A DNA stretch of 64,000 nucleotides from an uncultured Actinomycetes bacterium (GCA_903884065.1 CAISDL010000059.1:1-64000), one strand, 5' to 3'. Positions 35,841 through 47,907 are shown, counted from the first letter of the stretch. The notes: a model not told the origin generated them from the letters alone. Translations and numbers: made by a program.

Positions 35841-36605
35841 ATGGGTCGATTCCACCGGCATGACGACGGCACTGTGCACAGCCACGACCACGACCACGAG
35901 CACGAGCACGAGCACGGCGACCACAGCGGTTACTCCACCGGCACCGAACGCATCGAGGTGCTGGAGTCCATCTTCGCCGAGAACGACAACCGCGCCGCGA
36001 TCAACCGGGATGCGTTCGACACCAACGGGATTCGCGCGCTGAATCTGATGAGCTCACCGGGTTCGGGAAAGACCACCGTGCTGGCCGCGACCCTGGACGC
36101 ACTGGCTGGGGAGTTCGCCGTCGGCATCGTCGAGGGCGATATCGAAACCGATCTGGACGCCGCCAAGCTCGGCGGCCGCGGCGCACAGATCTCGCTGCTG
36201 AACACCAGCAACGGCTTCGGCGGCGAGTGCCACCTGGATGCCCCGATGGTCAACCGCGCGATGGCCGGTCTGGACCTGCCGGCGCTGGATCTGGTGATCG
36301 TGGAGAACGTCGGAAACCTGGTGTGCCCGGCGGAATTCGACGTCGGCGAGCATGCCAAGGCCATGGTCTACTCCGTCACCGAGGGCGAGGACAAGCCGCT
36401 GAAGTACCCGGTGATGTTCCGGTCGGTGGACGTCGTGCTGCTCAACAAGATCGACCTGGTGCCGTACCTCGACGCCGACGTCGACACCTACATGGCGCGG
36501 GTCCGGGAGGTCAACCCGACGGCGACCGTGCTGCCGGTCAGCGCCCGCACGGGTGAGGGTATGGAGGCCTGGTTCAACTGGCTGCGAGGGTTCGCCGGCC
36601 GCTGA
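35841..36605 (+). CDS. hypB: Nickel-inserting GTPase HypB
   Basis: 254 residues. N-terminal His-rich nickel store (HSHDHDHEHEHEHGDH), then G1 loop LMSSPGSGKTTVL, EGDIETDLDA, ENVGNLVCPAEFDVGE and NKIDLVPYLD. Works with HypA to insert nickel after the Fe(CN)2CO centre. No hydrogenase structural gene follows; the next genes are unrelated. Confidence 0.96.
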   Translation: MGRFHRHDDGTVHSHDHDHEHEHEHGDHSGYSTGTERIEVLESIFAENDNRAAINRDAFDTNGIRALNLMSSPGSGKTTVLAATLDALAGEFAVGIVEGDIETDLDAAKLGGRGAQISLLNTSNGFGGECHLDAPMVNRAMAGLDLPALDLVIVENVGNLVCPAEFDVGEHAKAMVYSVTEGEDKPLKYPVMFRSVDVVLLNKIDLVPYLDADVDTYMARVREVNPTATVLPVSARTGEGMEAWFNWLRGFAGR

Positions 36606-36628
36606 ATCGCACGTCGACGACAGGGCCG

Positions 36629-38821
36629 TCAACTGCCGCCGTCGGCCCCGAATCGGACGATGAGCAGGCACAGATCGTCCTCGTGCGCCTCGGGGGCCAC
36701 GTCCCGCGCGAGGGCTTCGCCGTCCAGCAGAGCCTCCGGGGGCCAGGCCGACACCACATGCTCGAGATGAGCGATTCCGGTCTTGAGGTCCGCGTCATAG
36801 TGCTCCACGAGCCCATCGGTGTACATCACCAGGACGTCGCGCGGTTCGACCGCAACGGTCCGCTCGGCATAGGTGGAATCGTCGAACGGTCCCAGCATCG
36901 GACCCGAGGCATCGGAGAGTCGGACGACCTCGCCGGTCTGAGCGCGGCGTAACAGGGACGGCAGGTGCCCGGCCGAACTGTAGGTCAGAGTGCTGCTGTC
37001 CGGATCGAAGATCGCGACCAGATTGGTTGCGAACTCCCCACTCAACTGGTGCGCGGCGAAGCGGTTCAATTCGGTGAGGATCTGCGCGGTCGACAGCCCG
37101 AGATGGGCGTAGGCGTTTCCGGTGCTGCGCATCTGCGCCATGTCCTCCACCGACGCCAAGCCGTGACCGATGACGTCACCGACGGCCAGATACGTACGTC
37201 GGTCGGGAAGTGCCATCACGCTGTACCAGTCCCCGCCGAGTCCGCGCGCGGAGTCGGCCGGCTCATACAGAGCGCTGTACCGAAGTCCAACGGTGTCGAT
37301 GTGGACGTCCGGTTGCGCCACCGAGTGCAGAACCATCCCGCGCGCATGCTCGTCGTCGTAGATCTTCGCGCGGACCAGTGCCTGGCTCACCATGGTGGCG
37401 ACCGCGGAAATATAGGCGCGCTGGGCCGTATTCAACGGCTGGGGTTTCGACCAGACCAGGACGAGTGCCCCGAAGGGCTCTCCTCCGGAACTCAGCGGCC
37501 AGCCCACGAACGACTCCGCGCCGGCGACTTGTCGCCACGGCGCCAGGCCGGGATAGGCCGCGGAGTACTCGGCAGCGGTGTGGAACTCGAGCGGGTGACC
37601 GGTCCGTACGACGTCGGTCGCGACGGCCCGTTCGCTCAACGCGATGCCGGTTTCGTACCCGTCGTTCATCGTCGGCGGATATCCGGATCTGATGACCCAC
37701 TCCATGGTGCGGCCGTCCGCACTGACCAGGCCCAGATTCAAGGCTTGAGCGCCGGCCTCGTTGAGCACATGGTCCGTCAGCGCCTCACCGATATCGGCCG
37801 GGGTCAGTGCTCCCGTCAGTTGATTGGCCAACCGCGAGAGCGTCTCCAGCCTGATCCGCTCCCGGCGCTCGATCTCCCGTTCGCGCACGGCGCTCATCCG
37901 CGCCGCGGCCTCCTGGGCGATCAGCAGGGCGACCACCACGATCACCGCGACATAGACCTGCGTGAGGGCCACCTGGGTTTGTGGTGATGCGCCCGTGCTG
38001 GCGAACAATCCGTGCCCGTGGGTGGTCATGACGTTGGCCAGGAAGGCCGCCACCACACCCGCCATCGCGGCGCCGAGCATGTTGAGCCGGAACGCGGCCC
38101 ACGCCAGGGTCGGCAGGATCAGGATCGACGGCGGTACGTCGCTCCAGAACGTGGCGACGGAGAGCGCGGCGGTGACGGCCAGCACCCCCGCCATCTCCCA
38201 CGGGCGCCGGCGCACCACCTCGGACTGGAGCCTCCACAGCAGGATCGGTGAAGCCATCACCAGGACGCCGAGTGCGTCGCCGGCCCACCACGTCACCGCC
38301 GCGCTGAGCCACGGTGAGGAGAACTGGTGGGAAATGACGCTCCCACCGATGGGACCGCTGAACAGCGGTGCGATCAGGCAGGCACCACCGATGAAGGCGA
38401 ACAGGTCTCGGCGCTTGCGCAGGTCGGGCGGGCCGCCACACCAGGCCAGCACAAGGGAGGCCCCGATGATCGGTTCCACCACGTTGGCCACGGAGAATCC
38501 CGCCGACACCCACAGCGGGTTCCCATAGATCGTGTCGACCAGCATCTCCGCCGCGACGACGGCCACAGCAAACCAGGGCCAGAGGGTGCGGCGGCTGAGC
38601 ATCATGGCCGCCGCCGTGACTCCGGCCGCGGGGTAGAAGAAGGACGGGCCTTCCCAGGAGCCGAAGGACTCCCAGGACAGCACCGCACACACCGCAAATG
38701 CCAGAAAGACCGCGAGCACGCGGCCAGCATCCGACCGCAACGATTCTCGCCGCTCCGGGCCGGCTTCGATGGTGACCTGGCTCACGTCAGCGCCGGTGGG
38801 CGCGAGTTCTTGCACGGTCAC
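36629..38821 (-). CDS. MASE1-GAF-SpoIIE (PP2C) phosphatase
   Basis: 730 residues. Residues 30-310: MASE1-type membrane sensor with about eight helices (FFYPAAGVTAAAMMLSRRTL, NVVEPIIGASLVLAWCGG). Residues 340-490: GAF-like domain (AQALNLGLVSADGRTMEWVI). Residues 510-730: SpoIIE/PP2C phosphatase with metal-binding acidic motifs ARGLGGDWYSVM, VGDVIGHGLASVEDMAQM, VLVMYTDGLVEHYDADL. Such proteins usually dephosphorylate an anti-anti-sigma factor; none is encoded nearby. 24 bp separate it from the shorter paralogue upstream on the same strand. Confidence 0.88.
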   Translation of the reverse strand: MTVQELAPTGADVSQVTIEAGPERRESLRSDAGRVLAVFLAFAVCAVLSWESFGSWEGPSFFYPAAGVTAAAMMLSRRTLWPWFAVAVVAAEMLVDTIYGNPLWVSAGFSVANVVEPIIGASLVLAWCGGPPDLRKRRDLFAFIGGACLIAPLFSGPIGGSVISHQFSSPWLSAAVTWWAGDALGVLVMASPILLWRLQSEVVRRRPWEMAGVLAVTAALSVATFWSDVPPSILILPTLAWAAFRLNMLGAAMAGVVAAFLANVMTTHGHGLFASTGASPQTQVALTQVYVAVIVVVALLIAQEAAARMSAVREREIERRERIRLETLSRLANQLTGALTPADIGEALTDHVLNEAGAQALNLGLVSADGRTMEWVIRSGYPPTMNDGYETGIALSERAVATDVVRTGHPLEFHTAAEYSAAYPGLAPWRQVAGAESFVGWPLSSGGEPFGALVLVWSKPQPLNTAQRAYISAVATMVSQALVRAKIYDDEHARGMVLHSVAQPDVHIDTVGLRYSALYEPADSARGLGGDWYSVMALPDRRTYLAVGDVIGHGLASVEDMAQMRSTGNAYAHLGLSTAQILTELNRFAAHQLSGEFATNLVAIFDPDSSTLTYSSAGHLPSLLRRAQTGEVVRLSDASGPMLGPFDDSTYAERTVAVEPRDVLVMYTDGLVEHYDADLKTGIAHLEHVVSAWPPEALLDGEALARDVAPEAHEDDLCLLIVRFGADGGS

Positions 38822-38845
38822 CGGGCGAGTTTACCGGCACCGCAA

Positions 38846-40516
38846 TCAGTTACGGCCACCGCCGTCAGCGGGTTGGATTCGCACGACGAGGAGGCAGACG
38901 TCATCGGCGTAGGGCCGCGGCGCGACGGCGGCGGCCAACGCGTCGCAGTCCAGCAACGCGCCCGGCTGCCACGATGCGAGAACCTGCTCGAGGTGCTCGA
39001 TACCGGCGCCGACCGATGCATTGGCGTGCTCGACCAGTCCGTCGGTGTACATGATCACGACGTCCCCCGGACGGGTTGCCACGGTGGCCTCGGGGTAGCT
39101 GAGGTCGTCCAGCATCCCCAGGACCGGACCGCCGGCCCCGGCGAGCCGGATCACCTCACCGGTGTCGGCGCGGCGAAGCAGGGCGGGCGGATGACCCGCG
39201 CAACTGTAGGACAGCTCGCCGGTGTTGTGGTCGTACAGCGCGACCGTCGTGGTTGCGAAGTCACCCCGGCTGATGTTGGCGGCGAAATGATTGAGCTGCG
39301 TGAGCAACTGCCCGGCTCCCAGCCCCTGGTGGGCGTAGGCGTTGCCGGCGCTGCGCAACTGGGCCATGTCCTCAACGGCCGGCAGCCCGTGACCGATGAC
39401 GTCGCCGACCGTCAGATACGTCCGGTCCTTCCCCAGCGGCAGCACGGAATACCAGTCGCCGCCGAGGCCGTCCGCGTCTTCGGCCGGGTGATAGAAGACG
39501 CAGTGGTCCACACCGGGAATCTCGGCCGGGGCCGCGGGGTGCGCCGCGGAGTGCAGCACCCGCGCAACGGTCTGCAGGCGCTCACGCTCGTGGCGTTCCC
39601 GCGCCCGCCCCCGCGCCGCTTCCCGGCGCGCCGCACCCTCCTGGGCGATCAACATCGCCAGCAACACGTTGACCGCGATCAGACCCTGGATCAGCGCGAG
39701 TCGACCCGCCGGCGTCAGATCGACGCCCTCGAACATGCTCAGGCCGGAGGCGGCCCGCACATTGGCGGCGAACGCGGCAGCGGCACCGGCAAGTGCCGCG
39801 CCGATGACGTCGAGTCGCAGCGCGGCCCAGGCCAGCACCGGCAGGATCAGCAACGACGGCGAGAGCCCCGTCCAGACCGCCACCCAGGACAGTGCGGCCG
39901 TGGTCCCCAGGATGCCGACGGCTTCCACCGGACGTTCCCTCAGGATGTGGGCCTGCTTGGGCCACAACAGAATCGGCGAGCCCACCACCAGAACGCCGAT
40001 GGCGTCGCTGGCGAACCAGCGCAGCGCTGCACCGGGCCACCACGCGCCCAGGTGCGCGGCGACCGTCCCCCCGCCGATCAGGCCACCGACGAGCGGTCCG
40101 GCCAGGCAGGCGCCGGCGACGAAGATGACCAGGTCCCGGCGGCGGCGCAGGTCCGGCACACCCTTGCAGAGGGCGAGCACCACAGAAGCGCCGATCAGGG
40201 GTTCGACCGAGTTGGCCAGCGCGTAGCCCGCGATCGCGGTGTGCGCCAGTCCGATGGAGAGGTCGACGGCACTCTCGGCCAGGACGACAGCGGCGATCAC
40301 TGCGGGCCACCGGGAGCGCCGACTCAACAGCATCGCCGCCACGGTGACACCGGCGGGAGGGAAGAAGGCCGGACCCAACTCGGAGGCGCCGAACGCCTTC
40401 ACCGTGAGGATCGCCCCGGCCACGTAGCCCAGGAACACGGCGGCGAACAGTCCAAGGGTGCGGGCCCAGCCTGCCGACGGCAAGCGAAACGCGTTCACCC
40501 CCGTCGGCTCGGACAC
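38846..40516 (-). CDS. MASE1-SpoIIE (PP2C) phosphatase, no GAF
   Basis: 556 residues from GTG 40516 (AGGCGGG upstream); ATG 40552 would add twelve. MASE1 domain (FFPPAAGVTVAAMLLSRRSR-like FPPAGVTVAAMLLSRRSRW, NSVEPLIGASVVLALCKG) followed directly by the SpoIIE domain (DGLGGDWYSVLPLGK, VGDVIGHGLPAVEDMAQLRS, VVIMYTDGLVEHANA). Clear tandem duplicate of the 36629-38821 gene that lost, or never gained, the GAF part. Probably co-transcribed with it. Confidence 0.87.
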   Translation of the reverse strand: MSEPTGVNAFRLPSAGWARTLGLFAAVFLGYVAGAILTVKAFGASELGPAFFPPAGVTVAAMLLSRRSRWPAVIAAVVLAESAVDLSIGLAHTAIAGYALANSVEPLIGASVVLALCKGVPDLRRRRDLVIFVAGACLAGPLVGGLIGGGTVAAHLGAWWPGAALRWFASDAIGVLVVGSPILLWPKQAHILRERPVEAVGILGTTAALSWVAVWTGLSPSLLILPVLAWAALRLDVIGAALAGAAAAFAANVRAASGLSMFEGVDLTPAGRLALIQGLIAVNVLLAMLIAQEGAARREAARGRARERHERERLQTVARVLHSAAHPAAPAEIPGVDHCVFYHPAEDADGLGGDWYSVLPLGKDRTYLTVGDVIGHGLPAVEDMAQLRSAGNAYAHQGLGAGQLLTQLNHFAANISRGDFATTTVALYDHNTGELSYSCAGHPPALLRRADTGEVIRLAGAGGPVLGMLDDLSYPEATVATRPGDVVIMYTDGLVEHANASVGAGIEHLEQVLASWQPGALLDCDALAAAVAPRPYADDVCLLVVRIQPADGGGRN

Positions 40517-40562
40517 CCGCCTGATTATCCGCGCCTTCGGGCGCGGCGGCATCGTGGGGGGA

Positions 40563-41228
40563 TCAGTCGGTTTCGGAGACCACGAAGGTCGCCTCCACCT
40601 GGGCCTCGATATCGACATCCTCGGGCCGCAGCGAGAGCGCCGGGGGTCCGCCGCCCGGGTCCGCCATCGCGCTGGCCATCATCACCTTGCGCTGCGGCGA
40701 CCCGCCCATGCCCGGATCACTGATGGTCCGGACCGTCACCGCCCCGAGGTCGAGTGCGTCGGCGTAGTCCTGGGCGCGGCGCCTGGCGTCGCGGACCGCT
40801 TCCTGGCGCGTCGTGCGTTCCACCTGCAGGCGGTCGGTGTCGGTGAGCGCCCAGTCGAGGTAGCCGACACTCAGCCCTGCCACGCCGGCCGTCCAGCCGA
40901 CCCAGGCGGCCAGATCATCGAAGTCGGTGAAGGTCGCGGTGATCGACACGACTGCGGTGTGTACCAGGGGCAGTTGCTCGCCGTCCCGGTTGAACGGGCG
41001 GTGCGAGCCGCGGCGGACCTGATCGACGGTGTACGTCACCACCGGGCCGTTCTCGGCGTCGTAGCGGGACTCCAGCGAGCGCGTGACCTCGGCCGTTGCG
41101 GTGGCCACCGCGTCGAAGACCGGTTGCGGCGCGGGCCCCTCGGCGCCCAGGTTGGCGTAGGCGGTGGCCTGCTGCGGGGGCACGGCCACGGTGTGCGAGC
41201 CGCGCACGGTGATCTCCACGGGGGTCAT
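40563..41228 (-). CDS. SIMPL domain protein (DUF541)
   Basis: 221 residues from ATG 41228 (GTG 41237 possible). VEITVRGSHTVAVPPQQATA and YANLGAEGPAPQPVFDAVAT start the domain; the later ARRRAQDYADALDLGAVTVR, TISDPGMGGS is the SIMPL signature. No signal peptide is evident, so it may be cytoplasmic, unlike most Gram-negative members. Function of the family is poorly defined. It is upstream of the phosphatase pair on the same strand. Confidence 0.8.
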   Translation of the reverse strand: MTPVEITVRGSHTVAVPPQQATAYANLGAEGPAPQPVFDAVATATAEVTRSLESRYDAENGPVVTYTVDQVRRGSHRPFNRDGEQLPLVHTAVVSITATFTDFDDLAAWVGWTAGVAGLSVGYLDWALTDTDRLQVERTTRQEAVRDARRRAQDYADALDLGAVTVRTISDPGMGGSPQRKVMMASAMADPGGGPPALSLRPEDVDIEAQVEATFVVSETD

Positions 41229-41250
41229 GGGGCCCACAGTAGAGGTCGCC

Positions 41251-43407
41251 CTACTTGATCAGTGGGTCGCGCGGCATCCCGAGGATGCGCTCGGCGATCT
41301 GGTTGCGGGCCACCTCCGAGGTGCCGCCGGCGATCGCCATGCCGCGCGCACCCATCGCGGCGCGGGCGGCCAGCGCACCCTCGCCGCCTTCCAGCGCCAG
41401 TTCGGGGCCGACGAGGGCGGCGGCGATCGCCCCCTGCTCGCCGAAGTGTTCGGCCAATTTGAGTTTGGTGATGTTGCCCTCCGGGCCGGGGCCGGCGCCC
41501 TCGATGCTGCGGGCGGCGCGGCGCAGATTGAGCAGCCGCAGCGCGTGGTCGTCGGACAGGAAGCGGCCCACCCGCACCGCGGCGCCGGCCATCCGGTCAC
41601 CGTGGGTCTGCGCCAGGTGCACCAGCCAGGCCGAGGCCGGGGCGATCCCACCCGCGCCTCCCCCGATGCTGACCCGCTCGTTGCCCAGGGTGGCCCGGGC
41701 GACCGTCCACCCGGCGTTGGGTTCGCCGACGACGTCCTCGTCGGGAACGAACACGTCGTTGAAGAAGACCTCGTTGAACTCCTTGCCCCCGGTGATCTGA
41801 CGCAGTGGCCGCACCTCCACGCCGGGGGCTTTCATATCGAGGATCACCATGGTGATGCCGGCATGCTTAGCTGCGTCGAAATCGGTTCGCACCGTTGCCA
41901 ATCCACGTTTGCAGTAATGGGCACCGGAGGTCCACACCTTCTGGCCGTTGATCATCCAGCCGCCGTCGACGCGGGTGGCCCGGGTCTTGACCGCGGCGGC
42001 GTCCGACCCGGCCGACGGCTCGGAGAACAGCTGGCACCAGATCTCGTCCTTGCGCAGGGCCTTCTCCACGAATCGCTCGATCTGCCAGGGCGTTCCGTGC
42101 TGAATGAGGGTGAGGATCACCCAACCGGTGATGCCGTAGTCGGGACGTTTGACGCCCGCGGCGCCGAACTCCTCCTCCACCAGCAACTGCTCCACCGCCC
42201 CGGCGGCGCGGCCCCACGGCTTGGGCCAGTGCGGCATGACGTATCCGGTGGCGATCAGGTCGTCGAGTTGGGCGGCCTCGTCCATGGCGGCGATGCGCTG
42301 GGCCTCGGCGCGGATCTCGGCGCGCAACTCTGCGGCCTCCGGCGGCAGGTCCAGGCTGTTGGCGCGGGACAGTCCCGCGGCGGTGAGTTCGAAGACGTCG
42401 GAGGCCGGGCCGTCGCCGCCGAGCAGTGCCTGCACGGTCAGTGCCCGGCGCAGATGCAGGTGGGCGTCGTGCTCCCAGGTGAACCCGATGCCGCCGTGCA
42501 CCTGGATGTTCAACTCGGCGTTGCGCACATAGGCCGGGAAGGCCAGCGCGGCGGCCGCCGCCGCGATCAGCCGGAACTGCGCCCCGCCCTCCGCTGCCGC
42601 GCGTGCGGCATCCCACACCGTCGCCACCGAAGACTCCGAGGCCACCAGCATGTTGGCGCAGTGGTGCTTGACGGCCTGGAAGGTGGCGATGGTCCGACCG
42701 AACTGCTCGCGAACCTTCGCGTATTCGACCGCTGCGTCCACGCAGTCCGACGCCCCGCCGACGGCCTCGGCGGAGAACAGCGTGCGGGCATGGGCCAGCG
42801 CGGTGTCCCGCGCGCCGGGCAGCACCTCAACCGCGGCGCCGGCCAGCGTCACCCGACCCGAGCGGCGGGTGCGGTCCAGGTTGCCGGGCACCTCCACGCT
42901 CACGCCGTCGGCGCTGCGCTCCACCAGCACGACGTCGTCGCCGGCCGCGAGCAGCAACACGTCGGCCAGACCGGCGCCCAGCACCACTCCCGCATCCCCG
43001 GCGGCCGTCCCGCCGGAGACGGCCAGATTGCCACCGAAACCGACTGCGCCGGCGAGGGTTCCGTCGACCAGCCCGGGTAGCAGCCGGGCCTTCTGCTCCT
43101 CGGTCCCGGCGGCGGCGAGCACCGCGGATACCACCACCGTCGGCACGAACGGCCCGGGCGCGACCGCTCGACCCAGCTCGTCGATCACGACCACCAGCTC
43201 CGGCAGCCCGAACCCCGAACCGCCGTAGGCCTCGTCGACATGCAGACCCAACCAACCGAGTTCGGCCAGTTCGCGCCAGAACGGCGGGCGAGTCTCCTCG
43301 TCGGCGTCGAGCAGTTCGCGGGCCGCCCATCGCGCTTTCTGGGCGGTGAGGAACGAGCGGGCGACGTCGCCGAGTTCGCGGTGGTCATCGGTGAGTGCGA
43401 TCGGCAT
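41251..43407 (-). CDS. Fused two-domain acyl-CoA dehydrogenase (FadE)
   Basis: 718 residues, twice the usual length. Residues 1-350 form one ACAD domain (GWLGLHVDEAYGGSGFGLPE; YAKVREQFGRTIATFQAVKH; IQVHGGIGFTWEHDAHLHLR) and 360-718 a second (LFSEPSAGSDAAAVKTRATR; WMINGQKVWTSGAHYCKRG; GGTSEVARNQIAERILGMPR). The pair copies in one chain the alpha/beta split of heteromeric FadEs, as in FadE34 or FadE6 of M. tuberculosis (recalled). Likely oxidises a bulky acyl-CoA such as a sterol side chain or branched chain. Not in an obvious operon; the winged-helix gene upstream may regulate it. Confidence 0.88.
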   Translation of the reverse strand: MPIALTDDHRELGDVARSFLTAQKARWAARELLDADEETRPPFWRELAELGWLGLHVDEAYGGSGFGLPELVVVIDELGRAVAPGPFVPTVVVSAVLAAAGTEEQKARLLPGLVDGTLAGAVGFGGNLAVSGGTAAGDAGVVLGAGLADVLLLAAGDDVVLVERSADGVSVEVPGNLDRTRRSGRVTLAGAAVEVLPGARDTALAHARTLFSAEAVGGASDCVDAAVEYAKVREQFGRTIATFQAVKHHCANMLVASESSVATVWDAARAAAEGGAQFRLIAAAAAALAFPAYVRNAELNIQVHGGIGFTWEHDAHLHLRRALTVQALLGGDGPASDVFELTAAGLSRANSLDLPPEAAELRAEIRAEAQRIAAMDEAAQLDDLIATGYVMPHWPKPWGRAAGAVEQLLVEEEFGAAGVKRPDYGITGWVILTLIQHGTPWQIERFVEKALRKDEIWCQLFSEPSAGSDAAAVKTRATRVDGGWMINGQKVWTSGAHYCKRGLATVRTDFDAAKHAGITMVILDMKAPGVEVRPLRQITGGKEFNEVFFNDVFVPDEDVVGEPNAGWTVARATLGNERVSIGGGAGGIAPASAWLVHLAQTHGDRMAGAAVRVGRFLSDDHALRLLNLRRAARSIEGAGPGPEGNITKLKLAEHFGEQGAIAAALVGPELALEGGEGALAARAAMGARGMAIAGGTSEVARNQIAERILGMPRDPLIK

Positions 43408-43436
43408 GGGGTTGCCCTCCTGGGGGTCGGTCGGTG

Positions 43437-43757
43437 CTATTCCAGCGCGGTGATCAACTCACCGACACTGTGGTGCGCCTCCAGCGGATGACGAAGACGT
43501 CCCTTGCGATTCACCGTATACAGGTTGCGCCGGCCCACCTTTTCCTTGATCAGGTATTCGCCGCCGGTGAGGTCGGCGAGTATCACCTGGACCGCGCGCT
43601 CGGTGATGCCGATGCGCACACCCAACTCCCGGGCGGTCAGCGCATCCCCGCGCGCCAGGCACAGCAGCACATGGGCGTGGTTGGTCAGAAAGGTCCATGG
43701 ACGGCCGGCCACCGGATCGGGTTCGGCAGGTCGGACGGTGCGCCGTGTCTCTGGCAT
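43437..43757 (-). CDS. Winged-helix transcriptional regulator
   Basis: 106 residues. WTFLTNHAHVLLCLARGDAL, TARELGVRIGITERAVQVIL and KVGRRNLYTVNRKGRLRHPL form an ArsR/MarR-type winged helix. No metal ligands seen. Lies 29 bp upstream of the fused FadE on the same strand and could control it; an unknown effector is implied. Confidence 0.82.
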   Translation of the reverse strand: MPETRRTVRPAEPDPVAGRPWTFLTNHAHVLLCLARGDALTARELGVRIGITERAVQVILADLTGGEYLIKEKVGRRNLYTVNRKGRLRHPLEAHHSVGELITALE

Positions 43758-43803
43758 GCGTTCTGTTGTACCACTGCTGCTATTCGCGTAACCCCGTTCA
43801 TGA

Positions 43804-45093
43804 CTACAAACGTGCGAATTCAGCCTTCCCTCGTTCGAACTCCGCCAGCATGGCCGCGGTGAGGGTGGGGCGGACCTCGCCGATCGCGGTCAGGAAGTCC
43901 TCGGTGACCGCGGGCAGTCCGCGGCCGTCGCGCATCTCGCGTTCGAAGGCGGCCTGCGCGCCCTTGCGGGCCGCGAACTCGATGTCGGCCGGGGTGAACA
44001 GTTCCGAGGCGGTGACCAGACGGTCGACGTCGACCCCACTATGGGCCCCGCCGTTGGCCGCGCCGAGGTAGCGCTGCCACACCGCCCGGCGGGCCGGCTG
44101 ATCCGGCGGGCCGACCGGGATGACGTAGTCGAAGCGCCCGGGCCGCAGGAATGCCGAGTCCAGCGAGTGCACCGCGTTGGTGGCGCACACCAGCAGGCGG
44201 CTGTCGTGCTGACGGAACGCGGGGATGAGCTTGAGCAGTTCGTTGGTGACGCCCAGTTCGGCGGTCGAGGCCCCGGAGCGGGCGGTGGCGATCTCCTCCA
44301 CCTCGTCGATGAACAGGACCAGTTCATCGAGTTCGGCGAGGTCGGCGAATGCGTCCCGCAGCGAGGCGGCCAGCCCGCCGGTTCCCGTCGCCGCCAGCCG
44401 CGACGGGAACAGTTCGACGAACGGCCAGCCCAGCCGCGACGAAATCGCTTTGGCGAAGCTGGTTTTCCCGGTCCCCGGCGGGCCGAAGAGGATGACCGCC
44501 TTGGGCGGACTGACGCCGTAGCGCTCGGCGACCTCGGGGTGACCCAGCGGGTCGACGATGCGCCGTTCGATGATCTGCTTCTCGTACTCCATGCCGGCCA
44601 TGTCGCCCCATAACCCGGGCGGGGTGATCCGGCCGCCGAGTTCCTCGAGCAGGTTGGCCTGGTCCGGGCCGAGGTGCTCGATCATCTCGTAGTACACCAG
44701 ACGATCGCGGCGCGCGTAGCCCGAATTCTCCAGTGCCGCAGCGCCTGTCGCACCTTCGGGCATCACCGCGCAGATGCGCCGCACCCCCGCCGACCGAAGA
44801 CGGCGCTCCAGGTCGGCCAGCAGCGCCGAGCCGACGCCGCGGCCCCGCCACCGGGCTGCCAGCGCCACCAGCAGGATCCACGCCCGCTCTCCCTGGGTCT
44901 GCGCCACCGCCATGCCGACCACCTCGTCGCCCACCTCGGCCACCACCGCAGGCTCGCCGGCGCGCGCGGCAGCCATCACCTCGGCGACGCTGAACACCGG
45001 TTCGGCCGGGCCGGGCCCGCGGCTCTGATCCCACACGCCGATGGCCTGATCCAGGTCCTCGTCGTGATAGTCCCGCAGTCGCCATGCCGGCAT
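43804..45093 (-). CDS. GNAT acetyltransferase fused to an AAA ATPase
   Basis: 429 residues from ATG 45093 behind AGGAGGTG. Residues 1-155: GNAT domain (ILLVALAARWRGRGVGSALL is the acetyl-CoA loop; AALENSGYARRDRLVYYEMI the end). Residues 175-429: AAA domain with Walker A LFGPPGTGKTSFAKAI, Walker B LVLFIDEVEEIATARS, sensor-1 LLVCATN and Arg fingers SAFLRPGRFDYVI, resembling FtsH/p97-type modules. The N-terminal domain may recognise or acetylate a protein that the ATPase remodels; this is inference. Convergent/divergent neighbours give no pathway. Confidence 0.85.
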   Translation of the reverse strand: MPAWRLRDYHDEDLDQAIGVWDQSRGPGPAEPVFSVAEVMAAARAGEPAVVAEVGDEVVGMAVAQTQGERAWILLVALAARWRGRGVGSALLADLERRLRSAGVRRICAVMPEGATGAAALENSGYARRDRLVYYEMIEHLGPDQANLLEELGGRITPPGLWGDMAGMEYEKQIIERRIVDPLGHPEVAERYGVSPPKAVILFGPPGTGKTSFAKAISSRLGWPFVELFPSRLAATGTGGLAASLRDAFADLAELDELVLFIDEVEEIATARSGASTAELGVTNELLKLIPAFRQHDSRLLVCATNAVHSLDSAFLRPGRFDYVIPVGPPDQPARRAVWQRYLGAANGGAHSGVDVDRLVTASELFTPADIEFAARKGAQAAFEREMRDGRGLPAVTEDFLTAIGEVRPTLTAAMLAEFERGKAEFARL

Positions 45094-45234
45094 CCCGCAC
45101 CTCCTCGGTCGTGGGTCAGTAGAGCCTGCCGGGATTCGGCGAGAGCACATCCCCCATCCGGTGGATATCGGCAGGGGAACGATCCTCCGTGCAAGGATCA
45201 CACCGAATCACTCCAGATCAAAGGAGGGGCAATC

Positions 45235-47532
<2,298 letters not shown>

Positions 47533-47760
47533 GCGCATTGATGGGCGACAGCCACTATCTGCGTTACGTCGCACACCGCCGGCGGGTGCATCCCGGTGAG
47601 CCGGTGCCCAGCGAAGCCGAGTATTGGCGGATGCGGCACCGGGCGACTGAGGCTGATCCGGGGGCGCGCTGCTGCTGAGTTTCAGGAGATGAGCGCGGAG
47701 ACGATAGCCCGCGCCTGCGCCAGGCCCACTGGACGAGTTCGGCCTCGGGGATGACCACTC

Positions 47761-47907
47761 CTACCTGGCGCTCGTCATCGCGACGGCGGCCACGGGGGCC
47801 ACCGGATAGGCGTAGCCGGCTGAGGCATGCGCTGTGGTGGCGCCGAAGCCGATGGCGGCGGCGGTCAGGACGGTGCCGAACACGGCGGCCGGAAGGTAGC
47901 TCTTCAT
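47761..47907 (-). CDS. 48-residue secreted peptide
   Basis: MKSYLPAAVFGTVLTAAAIG, then FGATTAHASAGYAYPVAPVA. Signal peptide with AHA-S cleavage leaves a mature peptide of about 20 residues (Tyr/Pro/Ala-rich). AGGAGAG lies six bases upstream. No family recognised. The flanks 47679-47760 and 47908-48043 hold nothing else. Confidence 0.6.
   Translation of the reverse strand: MKSYLPAAVFGTVLTAAAIGFGATTAHASAGYAYPVAPVAAVAMTSAR

Noticed and set aside
38327..40723. 798-aa plus-strand ORF
   Set aside because: Antisense to the two MASE1-SpoIIE genes; Arg/Gly/His-rich shadow.
44674..45234. N-terminal extension of cstA to 952 aa
   Set aside because: Upstream part is antisense to the GNAT-AAA gene; the GTG at 45235 has an ideal ribosome site.
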